A stretch of DNA of 64,000 nucleotides, from positions 1 to 64,000 of the forward strand of contig DATFYE010000200.1 of assembly GCA_035315185.1 (NCBI GenBank), in the 5' to 3' direction. The notes beneath the pieces are model-generated. The model was given only the letters and a program-made list of their open reading frames with translations. It was not told the origin of the DNA and searched no databases. Position 1 is the first letter of the stretch. Each line of letters starts with the position of its first letter. Positions 52,237 through 60,024 of the stretch are shown here, in pieces. The position numbers were made by a program, and so were the translations under genes. This stretch comes from JADGQN01 sp035315185 (GTDB taxonomy: Bacteria > Desulfobacterota > Syntrophorhabdia > Syntrophorhabdales > WCHB1-27).

Positions 52237-52721
52237 TGGGAACATTTGAACCTGAAATCATCGCATTCTGCTGCGAGCACTGAGCGTACACCGCCGCGGA
52301 CCTGGCAGGTTCGATGAGATTAAATTATCCGACCAACGTGAAGGTGCTCAAAGTGCCGTGCACGGGTAGGGTCGATGTAATCCATGTGCTCAAGGCGCTT
52401 GAGAATGGGGCTGATGGCGTGTATCTCGCGGGTTGCCTCGAAGGAGAATGCCATTACCTGGTGGGTAACCTGAGGGCAAAAAAACGGGTAGGTTATGCCA
52501 AGCAGCTCCTCGAAGAATGTGGCATCGGTGGAGAGCGTGTAGCCATGTATAACCTCTCTTCAGCACAGGGTCAACGCTTTGCGGAGATTGCCCGTGAGAT
52601 GACGGAAAAGATAAGGCAACTGGGACCGAACCCCATGAAGACAGGGTCAAGGGTCATGGGGCAAGGGTCAAGTGAAAATGAGAGCCAGGAACAGGCGGCA
52701 AGAACAGAAACCAAGAGTTAA
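52236..52721 (+). CDS. mvhD: MvhD, selenocysteine-containing (in-frame UGA)
   Basis: A 161-residue protein when the TGA at 52281-52283 (codon 16) is read as selenocysteine. The N-terminus reads MGTFEPEIIAFCCEH-Sec-AYTAADLAG and aligns with IAFLCNWCTYTAADAAG of the other mvhD, Sec against Cys. The rest has VPCTGRVDVIHVLKAL and AGCLEGECHYLVGN. Reading from the next ATG (52314) would lose the conserved Cys region. The ATG at 52236 is seven bases after AAGGAG and overlaps the hdrA stop; an adjacent ATG at 52233 is also possible. The last 27 residues are encoded by or lie beyond a GGGTCA repeat and have no counterpart in the paralog. Confidence 0.92.
52291..52312 (+). promoter_or_regulatory. Candidate bacterial SECIS hairpin in mvhD
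   Basis: About 13 bases after the UGA, CGGACCT (52297-52303) pairs with AGGTTCG (52307-52313) around GGC, with one G-U pair. The loop is 20 bases past the UGA, inside the range used by SelB. The stem is shorter and has a tighter loop than that in hdrA. Confidence 0.6.
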
Positions 52722-52808
52722 TGTCGAGGATAAGTGCGGCAGAGAATTGTTTTCAGTGTGGTCGCTTTTTTGTCTACCCGTGACCCATGCCCCTTGACCC
52801 ATGACCCT
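52643..52808. repeat. GGGTCA-rich inverted repeat, copy 2
   Basis: The left arm at 52643-52672 (GGGTCAAGGGTCATGGGGC followed by AAGGGTCAAG) is partly complementary to the right arm at 52776-52808 (ACCCGTGACCCATGCCCC followed by TTGACCCATGACCCT). About 100 bases lie between. The left arm is inside the mvhD coding region and supplies part of its C-terminal tail. It shares its units with the element at 44980-45057. Confidence 0.7.
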
Positions 52809-52825
52809 AAAGTAAGGAGTGACCA

Positions 52826-53494
52826 ATGATAGTAGCAAATAGAAAACCCTTTGAAGAGCTTCTCGAGTTCATCAAACCGTACTCGAAAATACTCCTGTTG
52901 GGTTGCAACGAGTGCGTCACGGTCTGCGCAACAGGCGGGGCCAAGGAGGTTGCCATACTTGCCTCCGAGTTAAAGATGCATCGGGAGAAAGAGGGGCGAC
53001 CGATCGAGATCACGGAACACGTACTCGAGCGAAATTGCGACCCGGAGTATGTTGAGGGCCTGAGACCTATGATCGGCGGCTACGACGCGGTCCTTTCCAT
53101 GGCATGCGGATGCGGTATCCAGTTTGTTGGTGAGCATTACAGGGATAAACTTATTCTGCCTGCGGTAAACACCACGTTTGACGGGGTTACCGAGGAGCAT
53201 GGAGTCTGGGCGGAACGGTGCTTGGGGTGCGGCAACTGCATTCTCGATAAGACCCTCGGCATATGCCCGGTAACGCGCTGTGCAAAGAGCATTTTGAACG
53301 GACCGTGTGGCGGGTCGCAGGACGGGAAGTGTGAAGTGAACAAGGATACCCCGTGCGGCTGGCAGCTCATCGTAGACCGGTACAAAGAGATGAACATGAT
53401 GGATAAATACATGGAGATCCAGCCTTTGAAGGACTGGTCGACAAGCCATGGCGGGGGCCCGAGAAAACGGGTGAGGGAGGATCTGAAGATATGA
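52826..53494 (+). CDS. metV: Methylene-THF reductase zinc/iron-sulfur subunit MetV
   Basis: A 222-residue protein of the MetV type (methylenetetrahydrofolate reductase C-terminal family). It contains LLLGCNECVTVCATGGAKE, MACGCGIQFVGE, RCLGCGNCILDKTLGICPVTRC and GPCGGSQDGKCEV, giving many Cys for [4Fe-4S] binding. In acetogens MetV pairs with MetF and links it to HdrABC. AAGGAGTGACC precedes the ATG. Its stop overlaps the metF start (ATGA). Confidence 0.93.
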   Translation: MIVANRKPFEELLEFIKPYSKILLLGCNECVTVCATGGAKEVAILASELKMHREKEGRPIEITEHVLERNCDPEYVEGLRPMIGGYDAVLSMACGCGIQFVGEHYRDKLILPAVNTTFDGVTEEHGVWAERCLGCGNCILDKTLGICPVTRCAKSILNGPCGGSQDGKCEVNKDTPCGWQLIVDRYKEMNMMDKYMEIQPLKDWSTSHGGGPRKRVREDLKI

Positions 53495-54414
53495 GCGCGA
53501 GCAATGTCGAGAAAATCCTGAAAAGCGGAAACTTCGCCGTTACCGGTGAGTGCGGTCCCCCGAGAGGGGCGGACGCGGAGGTCATCAGGAAAAAAGGGGC
53601 ACACCTGAAAGGATATGTGGACGGCGTCAATGTCACTGATAACCAGACGAGTGTGGTCAGGATGTCGAGTATGTCGGCTTCACTCATCCTGAAGGAGATG
53701 GGCTTCGATCCCATCATGCAGATGGTCTGCAGGGACAGGAACAGGATCGCCATCCAGAGCGATATTCTCGGAGCTTCAGCGCTGGGTATCAACAATCTCC
53801 TTTGCCTTTCCGGTGACCATCAGAAATTCGGCGATCATCCAACCGCAAAGAACGTGTATGATATAGACTCGATGCAGCTTATCCAGACCGTCAAGAGAAT
53901 GAGGGATGACGGGAAATTTCTAAGCGGCGAAGAAGTGAAGGGCAAACCCGATCTCTTTATCGGCTGTGCCGAGAATCCCTTTGCAGACCCCTTTGAGATC
54001 AGGGCCATGAGGCTGGCAAAGAAGGCCGCGGCCGGTGCGCAGTTTGTCCAGACCCAGTGCATCTTCAATGTCCCCAAATTTGAGAAGTGGATGGAGATGG
54101 TGCGTGGCCTCGGTGTCCACGAAAAGATTTACATTCTCGCTGGCATCACGCCGTGCAAGTCGATCGGCATGGCTCGGTATATGAAGACGTCCGTGCCAGG
54201 TATGGACGTGCCCGACGAGCTCATTGACCGACTCAAGGGTGTTCCGAAGGAGAAGGTGGCTGATGAGGGCATCAAGATCGCGGTTGAAATGATTCAGCGG
54301 ATGCGCGAGATCAAGGGAGTTGCCGGTGTCCACCTCATGGCCATTGAATGGGAGGAGAAGGTCCCCGAGATCGTTAAGGCAGCAGGACTTTACCCGAGAC
54401 CTCAAATAAATTAA
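53491..54414 (+). CDS. metF: 5,10-methylenetetrahydrofolate reductase
   Basis: A 307-residue FAD-dependent TIM-barrel reductase that makes methyl-THF for AcsE. The catalytic Glu region is AVTGECGPPRG (about residues 11-21). DGVNVTDNQ, LLCLSGDHQKFGDHP and YILAGITPCKSIG are family segments. It has no NADH-binding fusion; electrons should arrive through MetV and the Hdr complex. It is the last gene of the run; an intrinsic terminator follows about 70 bases later. Confidence 0.95.
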   Translation: MSASNVEKILKSGNFAVTGECGPPRGADAEVIRKKGAHLKGYVDGVNVTDNQTSVVRMSSMSASLILKEMGFDPIMQMVCRDRNRIAIQSDILGASALGINNLLCLSGDHQKFGDHPTAKNVYDIDSMQLIQTVKRMRDDGKFLSGEEVKGKPDLFIGCAENPFADPFEIRAMRLAKKAAAGAQFVQTQCIFNVPKFEKWMEMVRGLGVHEKIYILAGITPCKSIGMARYMKTSVPGMDVPDELIDRLKGVPKEKVADEGIKIAVEMIQRMREIKGVAGVHLMAIEWEEKVPEIVKAAGLYPRPQIN

Positions 54415-54486
54415 GAATCTACTAAGACTCTCGCCAGTCCCCGGCTGCTAGCTCGGACGGGGTCCTCAAAGAGTATAAAGCTTCAG

Positions 54487-54524
54487 ATCCCCTTCGCCGA
54501 CAAGGGGTTGGTGGAGGGGATTTT
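54487..54524 (+). terminator. Intrinsic terminator after metF
   Basis: ATCCCCTTCGCC (54487-54498) pairs with GGTGGAGGGGAT (54510-54521), 12 bp with two G-U pairs, followed by TTTT. It ends the long acs-hdr-met run. Confidence 0.75.
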
Positions 54525-54611
54525 CGTCGCAAACATTAACTAACCTCGAACGACTGAGCCATTTCCCTCATGGTAACGACGAACAATCTGTTTTGCAATT
54601 GATCGTACTTG

Positions 54612-54640
54612 TTGACAGACAGAGGGTGACAGCCTACAAT
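54612..54640 (+). promoter_or_regulatory. Sigma-70 promoter of the second acyl-CoA synthetase
   Basis: TTGACA (54612-54617) and TACAAT (54635-54640) are exactly 17 bases apart, a near-consensus promoter. The predicted start near 54647 leaves only about 15 bases of leader before the ATG at 54662. No strong Shine-Dalgarno is seen. Confidence 0.7.
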
Positions 54641-54661
54641 TGAAAAAATACGGGGCCAACC

Positions 54662-57334
54662 ATGGGTGACCTCCGAAAGATGTTTGACCCGAAAACCGTT
54701 GCCCTCATCGGTGCCAGCGACGAGGGGGGTTCTGCGGGAAGGATCATTCTCGAAAATCTTCTACTTTCAAAAGAGCGAGAAATTTTTCCAATAAACCGCC
54801 AAAGAAAAAGACTATTTAACGCGGTTGACTGTTACAGGACTATTCTGGAGACACCGAAGCCGATTGATCTTGCCATCATAGCAACTCCAGCGCAGACAGT
54901 GCCTTTGCTTCTTGAAGAGTGTGGCAAGATGAGTGTTGAGGGGGTGATTGTTGTTTCTGCAGGATTCAGAGAAACAGGCACTGAGGGCGAGAAACTCGAG
55001 CAGCAGGTGGTTGAACTTCAAAAGCAATACAGGATGAGAATCCTCGGCCCCAACTGTCTCGGTTTTATCAGGCCCAATCTCGACTTGAACACAACACCCC
55101 TGGAAGGAAACCCTGTCAAAGGAAACATTGCCTTTATTTCGCAGAGTGGTGCCTTCGGCAGAGCATTACTGCACTGGGGTATCAATGCGCGTATGGGTTT
55201 CAGTATGTTTGTTTCTCTCGGATCGATGATCGACCTGGATTTCGGAGAGATGATTGATTTTCTCGGTTACGATCCCCATACGAGAAGCATTATGATCTAC
55301 ATGGAAGAGAGCATCGGCAATGTAAAGAAGTTCATGAGCGCTGCTCGCGGCTTTGCCCGCAACAAGCCGATTGTCGTGCTCCGGCCACCACGGCTCACTC
55401 AGGGCATACTACCCGCCTGGACCCATACGGGACAGATGGCTACGAGCGACCGCGTTTACGATGCTGTGCTGAAGAGGGTAGGTGTTGTGCGTGTCGAAGC
55501 AACAGCCGACCTGTTTAATGCGGCCGGCGTGCTTTACTCGAAGCATTTACCGAAAGGTCCCCGGCTCGCCATCATCACCAACGCAGCCGGAGTCGGCACC
55601 ATAGCTGCGCATGCCCTCGTAGGCCGCGGTGGCAGGATTGCGAAACTTTCTGAGAATAGCTTCGCAGCTCTCCGATCTATCCTGCCCCCATACTGGATGG
55701 AAGGGAACCCTTTGGATGTCCTGAGAGATGCGGATGTGGAACGTTACGCGAAGGCCATTGAGGTCTGCTTAAAAGATCCGGGTGTGGACGGGATACTGGT
55801 CATCTTTACGCCTCAGGACGCTGCGAGGCCCGATCAGCTCGCCTCCGCCGTTGTGAACATTGCGAGCAATGGCTGGAAACCGATTATCACGACGTGGATG
55901 GGTGGTAAAGACGTAGAGAGTGGAAGAGAAATCTTCATGGAAGGCAACGTGCCCACGTACGGCACCCCTGAAGAAGCTGTAAGGACCTACCTTTACATGT
56001 ATAGCTATGAGCGGAATCTGGAGCTCCTCTATGAGACACCCGCAGACCTTCCCGTGGACCAGGCTCCACCAAAGAACAGCCTCAAAGCGTTGATCAGGAG
56101 AGCCGTCGTTGCGGAACGTCTCCTGCTCACCGAGGAAGAAGCGAAAAGGTTCCTCAACAACTACGGCATACCCACCAACAAGACCTATCTGGTGCAAAAC
56201 GTGGAACAGGCAGTAAACATCGCTCGGGCGATCGGGTACCCTGTGGTGCTCAAGATCGCCTCACCCGATATCATGTACAAGAGCGATGTGGGGGGTGTTG
56301 TCACCGGTATCAATCTGGAGGCGGAACTGCGGGTAGAGTATGAGAGGCTTATTAAAAGGGTAGAGCAGAATTGTCCTGGCGCAAGGCTGGTAGGTGTTAC
56401 CGTGCAGGAGATGTTGGAGAAAATAGACTATGAGCTCATTCTGGGAGCAAAGAAAGACGAGGACTTTGGATCTGTCATCGTGTTTGGAATGGGGGGCATG
56501 AGAGTCGAGATTTTCAACGATTTTTCTATCGGGCTGCCTCCTCTGAACCAGACCCTTGGCCGGAGGTTGATGGAGGAAACCAAGGTCTATCGATTGCTTC
56601 AGGGATACCGGGGAAAACCACCGGCTGACCTGAAGCAGCTGGAGCAGATCATCGTAAGCTTCTCCAATTTGATCGTCGATTTTCCGGAGATTCTGGAAGT
56701 GGACATAAATCCGATCGCTGTGCAGAATGGCAAAGCCAGCGCCCTGGATGCCAAAATTGTGATCGACAAAAATTCTCTTAACCTTCATGCCCTCTATCCC
56801 CATCTGGTTCTCACGCCTTATCCCACCAGGTATATCATGCAGTGGAGGCTTGCGGATGGCACTGAGGTGTTGCTTCGACCCGTAAGACCCGAGGACGAAC
56901 CCCTTGAGCATGAGATGCTGGCGAGCTTGTCAGAAGAGACGCTGCGGGAACGGTTTTTTCAGGTCATAAAGCAGATCACTCACGAGATGCACGTCAGGTT
57001 CTGTAACATAGATTACGACAGAGAAGTGGCAATTGTTGCCGAGACCAGACAGGGCGAGAAGCGCAGGATCATCGGCATAGGGAGGCTGACTGTCGAGCCC
57101 GACGCGAAGAGGGGAGAATTCGCGGTCGTCGTGCATGATGACTTCCACGGCAAAGGGCTCGGATACAAGCTCGTGGACATAATGATCGGCATAGCGCAGG
57201 AAAAAGGATTGGAAGAATGTTACGCCTTTGTGCAAGCAGAGAACCGCAGGATGATCAACGTATGCAGGAAGCTGGGATGCGTCATAGATGCCCTGCCTGA
57301 CGGTCTAGCTCGAGTGAGCCTTCTGCTTACTTAG
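54662..57334 (+). CDS. ADP-forming acyl-CoA (acetyl-CoA) synthetase with C-terminal GNAT domain, paralog 2
   Basis: An 890-residue protein, the same length and layout as the gene at 25909-28581. CoA-binding domain (MFDPKTVALIGASDEGG, ILGPNCLGFI), ligase domain, THTGQMATSD with the candidate phosphohistidine, ATP-grasp (VVLKIASPDIMYKSDVGG) and GNAT (HGKGLGYKLVDIMIG). It may yield acetate plus ATP from the acetyl-CoA made by the upstream genes, since no pta or ackA is present here. The GNAT domain may acetylate proteins as in PatZ. It has its own promoter. Confidence 0.9.
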   Translation: MGDLRKMFDPKTVALIGASDEGGSAGRIILENLLLSKEREIFPINRQRKRLFNAVDCYRTILETPKPIDLAIIATPAQTVPLLLEECGKMSVEGVIVVSAGFRETGTEGEKLEQQVVELQKQYRMRILGPNCLGFIRPNLDLNTTPLEGNPVKGNIAFISQSGAFGRALLHWGINARMGFSMFVSLGSMIDLDFGEMIDFLGYDPHTRSIMIYMEESIGNVKKFMSAARGFARNKPIVVLRPPRLTQGILPAWTHTGQMATSDRVYDAVLKRVGVVRVEATADLFNAAGVLYSKHLPKGPRLAIITNAAGVGTIAAHALVGRGGRIAKLSENSFAALRSILPPYWMEGNPLDVLRDADVERYAKAIEVCLKDPGVDGILVIFTPQDAARPDQLASAVVNIASNGWKPIITTWMGGKDVESGREIFMEGNVPTYGTPEEAVRTYLYMYSYERNLELLYETPADLPVDQAPPKNSLKALIRRAVVAERLLLTEEEAKRFLNNYGIPTNKTYLVQNVEQAVNIARAIGYPVVLKIASPDIMYKSDVGGVVTGINLEAELRVEYERLIKRVEQNCPGARLVGVTVQEMLEKIDYELILGAKKDEDFGSVIVFGMGGMRVEIFNDFSIGLPPLNQTLGRRLMEETKVYRLLQGYRGKPPADLKQLEQIIVSFSNLIVDFPEILEVDINPIAVQNGKASALDAKIVIDKNSLNLHALYPHLVLTPYPTRYIMQWRLADGTEVLLRPVRPEDEPLEHEMLASLSEETLRERFFQVIKQITHEMHVRFCNIDYDREVAIVAETRQGEKRRIIGIGRLTVEPDAKRGEFAVVVHDDFHGKGLGYKLVDIMIGIAQEKGLEECYAFVQAENRRMINVCRKLGCVIDALPDGLARVSLLLT

Positions 57335-57399
57335 TCTGGTGAAACCCGCAGCTCTTTTTTTGATGCTCCCTGCTCGTTTCGCAGTGATGCGGACGTTCG

Positions 57400-59280
57400 C
57401 TAGGTTACGGGCAGGACAATGATAAAGGTTGATCCCTTGCCCGCTTCACTCTCCACTTCTATCGTACCGCGGTGATCCTGTATGATCCCGTAACAGACGG
57501 ACAGGCCTAGCCCTACCCCTCTCACCTGTTCTTTAGTAGTGAAAAAGGCATCGAAAATCTTTTCCCTCACATCATCGCTCATCCCGATGCCCGTGTCGCT
57601 TATAATAATCTTGACCAGGTTGTCCTCGCTCTTCGTCGCAACACTGAGCGTGCCGCCGTACGGCATTGCCTCCATCGCATTTTTTACTATATTAAGGAGT
57701 ACCTGTCGTATCTGGCCCGGAGAAACCTTGATCATCGGCATGGTTTCATCAAAGTCGGCTGTGAACTTTATGTCCAGCTCCTTGAACTGCTTTTCCATGA
57801 GCATCAGGATGCCTTCAAGGAAACTGTTGATACTCACCTCTTTCCTCGCTTCCTCTTCGGGTCTGGAGAAGGTCAGCATGTTTTTGAGCATGAGAGATAA
57901 TCTCGCCACCTCCGACAGGGACATATCCAGTAGTTTTCTCCTCTTGCTCGTTTCCGGTATTTCTGCCTTGAGAAGTTCGAGGGTATTCATGATGCCATAC
58001 AAGGGATTATTCAATTCATGAGCTATCTGAGACGTGAGCCGCCCCATGGCCGCGAGCCTTTCTGCCTGGATCAGCTGGTCCTGCGTCTCTTTGAGCTTTC
58101 TTTTCATGCTGATCATTTCGCGCAAATCCTTGAATATGCCGATGGATGCGACCTCTTCTCCCCTCTCGTCATAGACGATGGATGCGGAAAGACTGATATC
58201 GATGACTTCTCCAGACCTGTTCTTGACATAGAGCTCAGTGGGCGGCAACATGCCCTTTGTGCCCGACTTTTCGTCCATCATCATTTCCCGCATCTTGCGC
58301 GCAAGCCCCCTGGGGTAAAGGTCCCTCACGTTTGTTCTCCCTATGACATCGCTGCTCTTATACCCGAGGAGTCGTTCGGCCGCCTTATTGTACAGGATGA
58401 CCTCACCCTTCGCATCGGTTACGATGATGCCGTCGGGCGAAGCCTCTATCAGCATATTCAGGAAGTTGTTCACCTCCCTCAGTTCCTTTTCCATCTTCTT
58501 TCTTTTCGTGATATTCATCATCATTCCCTGGTAGCCGATGACTTCGTCTTTTTCATTGGCTATTGTTTGCGCTGTCAAGAGAATGGTGATGCTTTCTCCG
58601 TTCTTTTTCTTGAAAGCGACCTCGTAATCTTTCACATAGCCATCCTTCTCGATGATATCCTGAAACCTCTTTCTGTCCTCCGGGTCTTGGTACACATCCG
58701 TATTGAGATCGAGCGCAAGGACCTGGGCCTTGTCTTCATAGCCGAGCATCTCCACCATTGCCTGATTACAATCCGTGAATTTGCCTTCTTTGCTGCTTAT
58801 ATAGATCCCATGCCTGATGTTTTCGAAGAGGCGTCCGTATTTTTGCTCGGACAACCTGACCTGGGTTTCCATTCTCTTTCGTTCGGTGATGTCGCGCATG
58901 TAAATGTAAAGTTTCCGCTTTCCGTTCCCTTTTCCGACTGCTATACAGACCTCGCAGTCCTTTAGACCACCCGCCTTGTGCATCACATGCATCTCGGTGC
59001 AGACTTTTCTGTTTTCGTCTCCCTTGATCTCCTCTTCCATGTCGGCCAGAACCTTGAGTGAAGCTGCCGAAAGAAACATGCCGATAGTGCCTTGGTAGAG
59101 TTGCTCTTTTGAGAAGCCGGTGATTGCGGATACCATACTGTTCAGATACTCAACTTGGCCTGCCTCGTCAGTCACAATGATGCCGTCATCCCCCATCTCG
59201 AGGATTTTCTCAAATCTCGCGGCACGTTCCTCCAATCGGGGCGCCTTCACTCCCTGTGTACCGACACCTGCACGTCCCAT
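57400..59280 (-). CDS. Cytosolic PAS-domain sensor histidine kinase
   Basis: A 626-residue kinase with no membrane span. Three PAS domains lie at about residues 20-135 (ILEMGDDGIIVTDEAGQVEYLN), 145-260 and 275-390 (LIEASPDGIIVTDAKGEVILYN). The dimerisation helix with the phospho-His is in SQIAHELNNPLYGIMN. The ATPase domain has NAMEAMPYGGTL, DTGIGM and GVGLGLSVCYGI. The ATG at 59280 follows AAGGGGGG; an in-frame ATG at 59334 lacks a ribosome binding site. It is divergent from the receiver protein at 59443, its likely partner. Confidence 0.9.
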   Translation of the reverse strand: MGRAGVGTQGVKAPRLEERAARFEKILEMGDDGIIVTDEAGQVEYLNSMVSAITGFSKEQLYQGTIGMFLSAASLKVLADMEEEIKGDENRKVCTEMHVMHKAGGLKDCEVCIAVGKGNGKRKLYIYMRDITERKRMETQVRLSEQKYGRLFENIRHGIYISSKEGKFTDCNQAMVEMLGYEDKAQVLALDLNTDVYQDPEDRKRFQDIIEKDGYVKDYEVAFKKKNGESITILLTAQTIANEKDEVIGYQGMMMNITKRKKMEKELREVNNFLNMLIEASPDGIIVTDAKGEVILYNKAAERLLGYKSSDVIGRTNVRDLYPRGLARKMREMMMDEKSGTKGMLPPTELYVKNRSGEVIDISLSASIVYDERGEEVASIGIFKDLREMISMKRKLKETQDQLIQAERLAAMGRLTSQIAHELNNPLYGIMNTLELLKAEIPETSKRRKLLDMSLSEVARLSLMLKNMLTFSRPEEEARKEVSINSFLEGILMLMEKQFKELDIKFTADFDETMPMIKVSPGQIRQVLLNIVKNAMEAMPYGGTLSVATKSEDNLVKIIISDTGIGMSDDVREKIFDAFFTTKEQVRGVGLGLSVCYGIIQDHRGTIEVESEAGKGSTFIIVLPVT

Positions 59281-59345
59281 GGTACCCCCCCTTTTTTTCT
59301 TGGCTCTAAAAAGCATAACACGGAGCAAAATCATAGAGAATCAAA

Positions 59346-59371
59346 AAATTTCACAAATTTCACAAATTCAC
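59346..59371. repeat. 9-bp direct repeats between kinase and receiver genes
   Basis: AAATTTCAC occurs twice in tandem (59346-59354, 59355-59363), followed by an eight-base third copy AAATTCAC (59364-59371). The array abuts the -35 element of the downstream gene. MerR-like BldC proteins bind head-to-tail arrays of short AATT-containing direct repeats, and the next gene encodes a BldC-type HTH, so autoregulation is plausible. Confidence 0.6.
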
Positions 59372-59399
59372 TTGACAAATCAGTAAAGTCTGTAATAAT
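59372..59399 (+). promoter_or_regulatory. Candidate sigma-70 promoter of the HTH-receiver gene
   Basis: TTGACA (59372-59377) and AATAAT (59394-59399) are 16 bases apart, directly after the 9-bp direct repeats. The predicted start lies about 35 bases before the ATG at 59443. Confidence 0.5.
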
Positions 59400-59442
59400 T
59401 ATAATAACGGTAAAATCTATAAAATAAATAGTGGAGTTTGCC

Positions 59443-60009
59443 ATGGACATCCTAACCATATCAGAGGCAAGCAAGATCTGTGGGGTATCCCTCAAGACTC
59501 TCATCAACTGGATAGACGCGGGACACGTTAAGGCATACAAGACGGTCGGGGGCCATCGCCGCATTCAAAAGGATGACCTCTACCGGTTTATGGAGGAACA
59601 TCACATGCCTTTGCCCAAGGAAGAAAAAGAGGACGCGCGCAAGAGAATACTCGTTGTGGATGATGACAAGATTATCGTGGAGAGCATCGTGCTATCCCTT
59701 GAAGAGGATGAGCACGGGTATGAGGTCATATCCGCCGGCGATGGCTTTGAAGCAGGTTTGCAGGTGAGCCACTTTAAGCCTGATCTCCTCATTCTCGATA
59801 TTATGATGCCGGACATCAACGGGTATGAGGTCTGTAAGAGGGTCAAGAACAACCCAGAATATCGCCACATCAAGATCATTGTTCTTTCAGCGTACCTGGA
59901 CGAAGACAATTTTAATAAGATGAAGGCCTTTGGGGCTGATGCATGTTTCTCCAAGCCCCTGCCATTGCCCGATTTGAAAAAGGAGATCACAAAACTTCTC
60001 GGGCTCTAA
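59443..60009 (+). CDS. MerR/BldC-type HTH fused to a response-regulator receiver
   Basis: A 188-residue protein. Residues 1-55 are a MerR/excisionase-like winged helix (ILTISEASKICGVSLKTLINWIDAGHVKAYKTVGGHRRI). Residues about 70-188 are a receiver domain with VVDDDK, the phospho-acceptor Asp in LLILDIMMPDINGYEV, and LSAYLD plus the conserved Lys in FSKPLPLP. The HTH is N-terminal, opposite to most response regulators. GTGGAG lies six bases before the ATG; an in-frame GTG at 59431 is part of that site. It lies 15 bases before the metF paralog. Confidence 0.9.
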   Translation: MDILTISEASKICGVSLKTLINWIDAGHVKAYKTVGGHRRIQKDDLYRFMEEHHMPLPKEEKEDARKRILVVDDDKIIVESIVLSLEEDEHGYEVISAGDGFEAGLQVSHFKPDLLILDIMMPDINGYEVCKRVKNNPEYRHIKIIVLSAYLDEDNFNKMKAFGADACFSKPLPLPDLKKEITKLLGL

Positions 60010-60024
60010 CAGAGGGGGGCTACC

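Noticed and set aside
59346..59371. CRISPR-like array
   Set aside because: The repeats are 9 bp and directly adjacent with no spacers; no cas genes are present.
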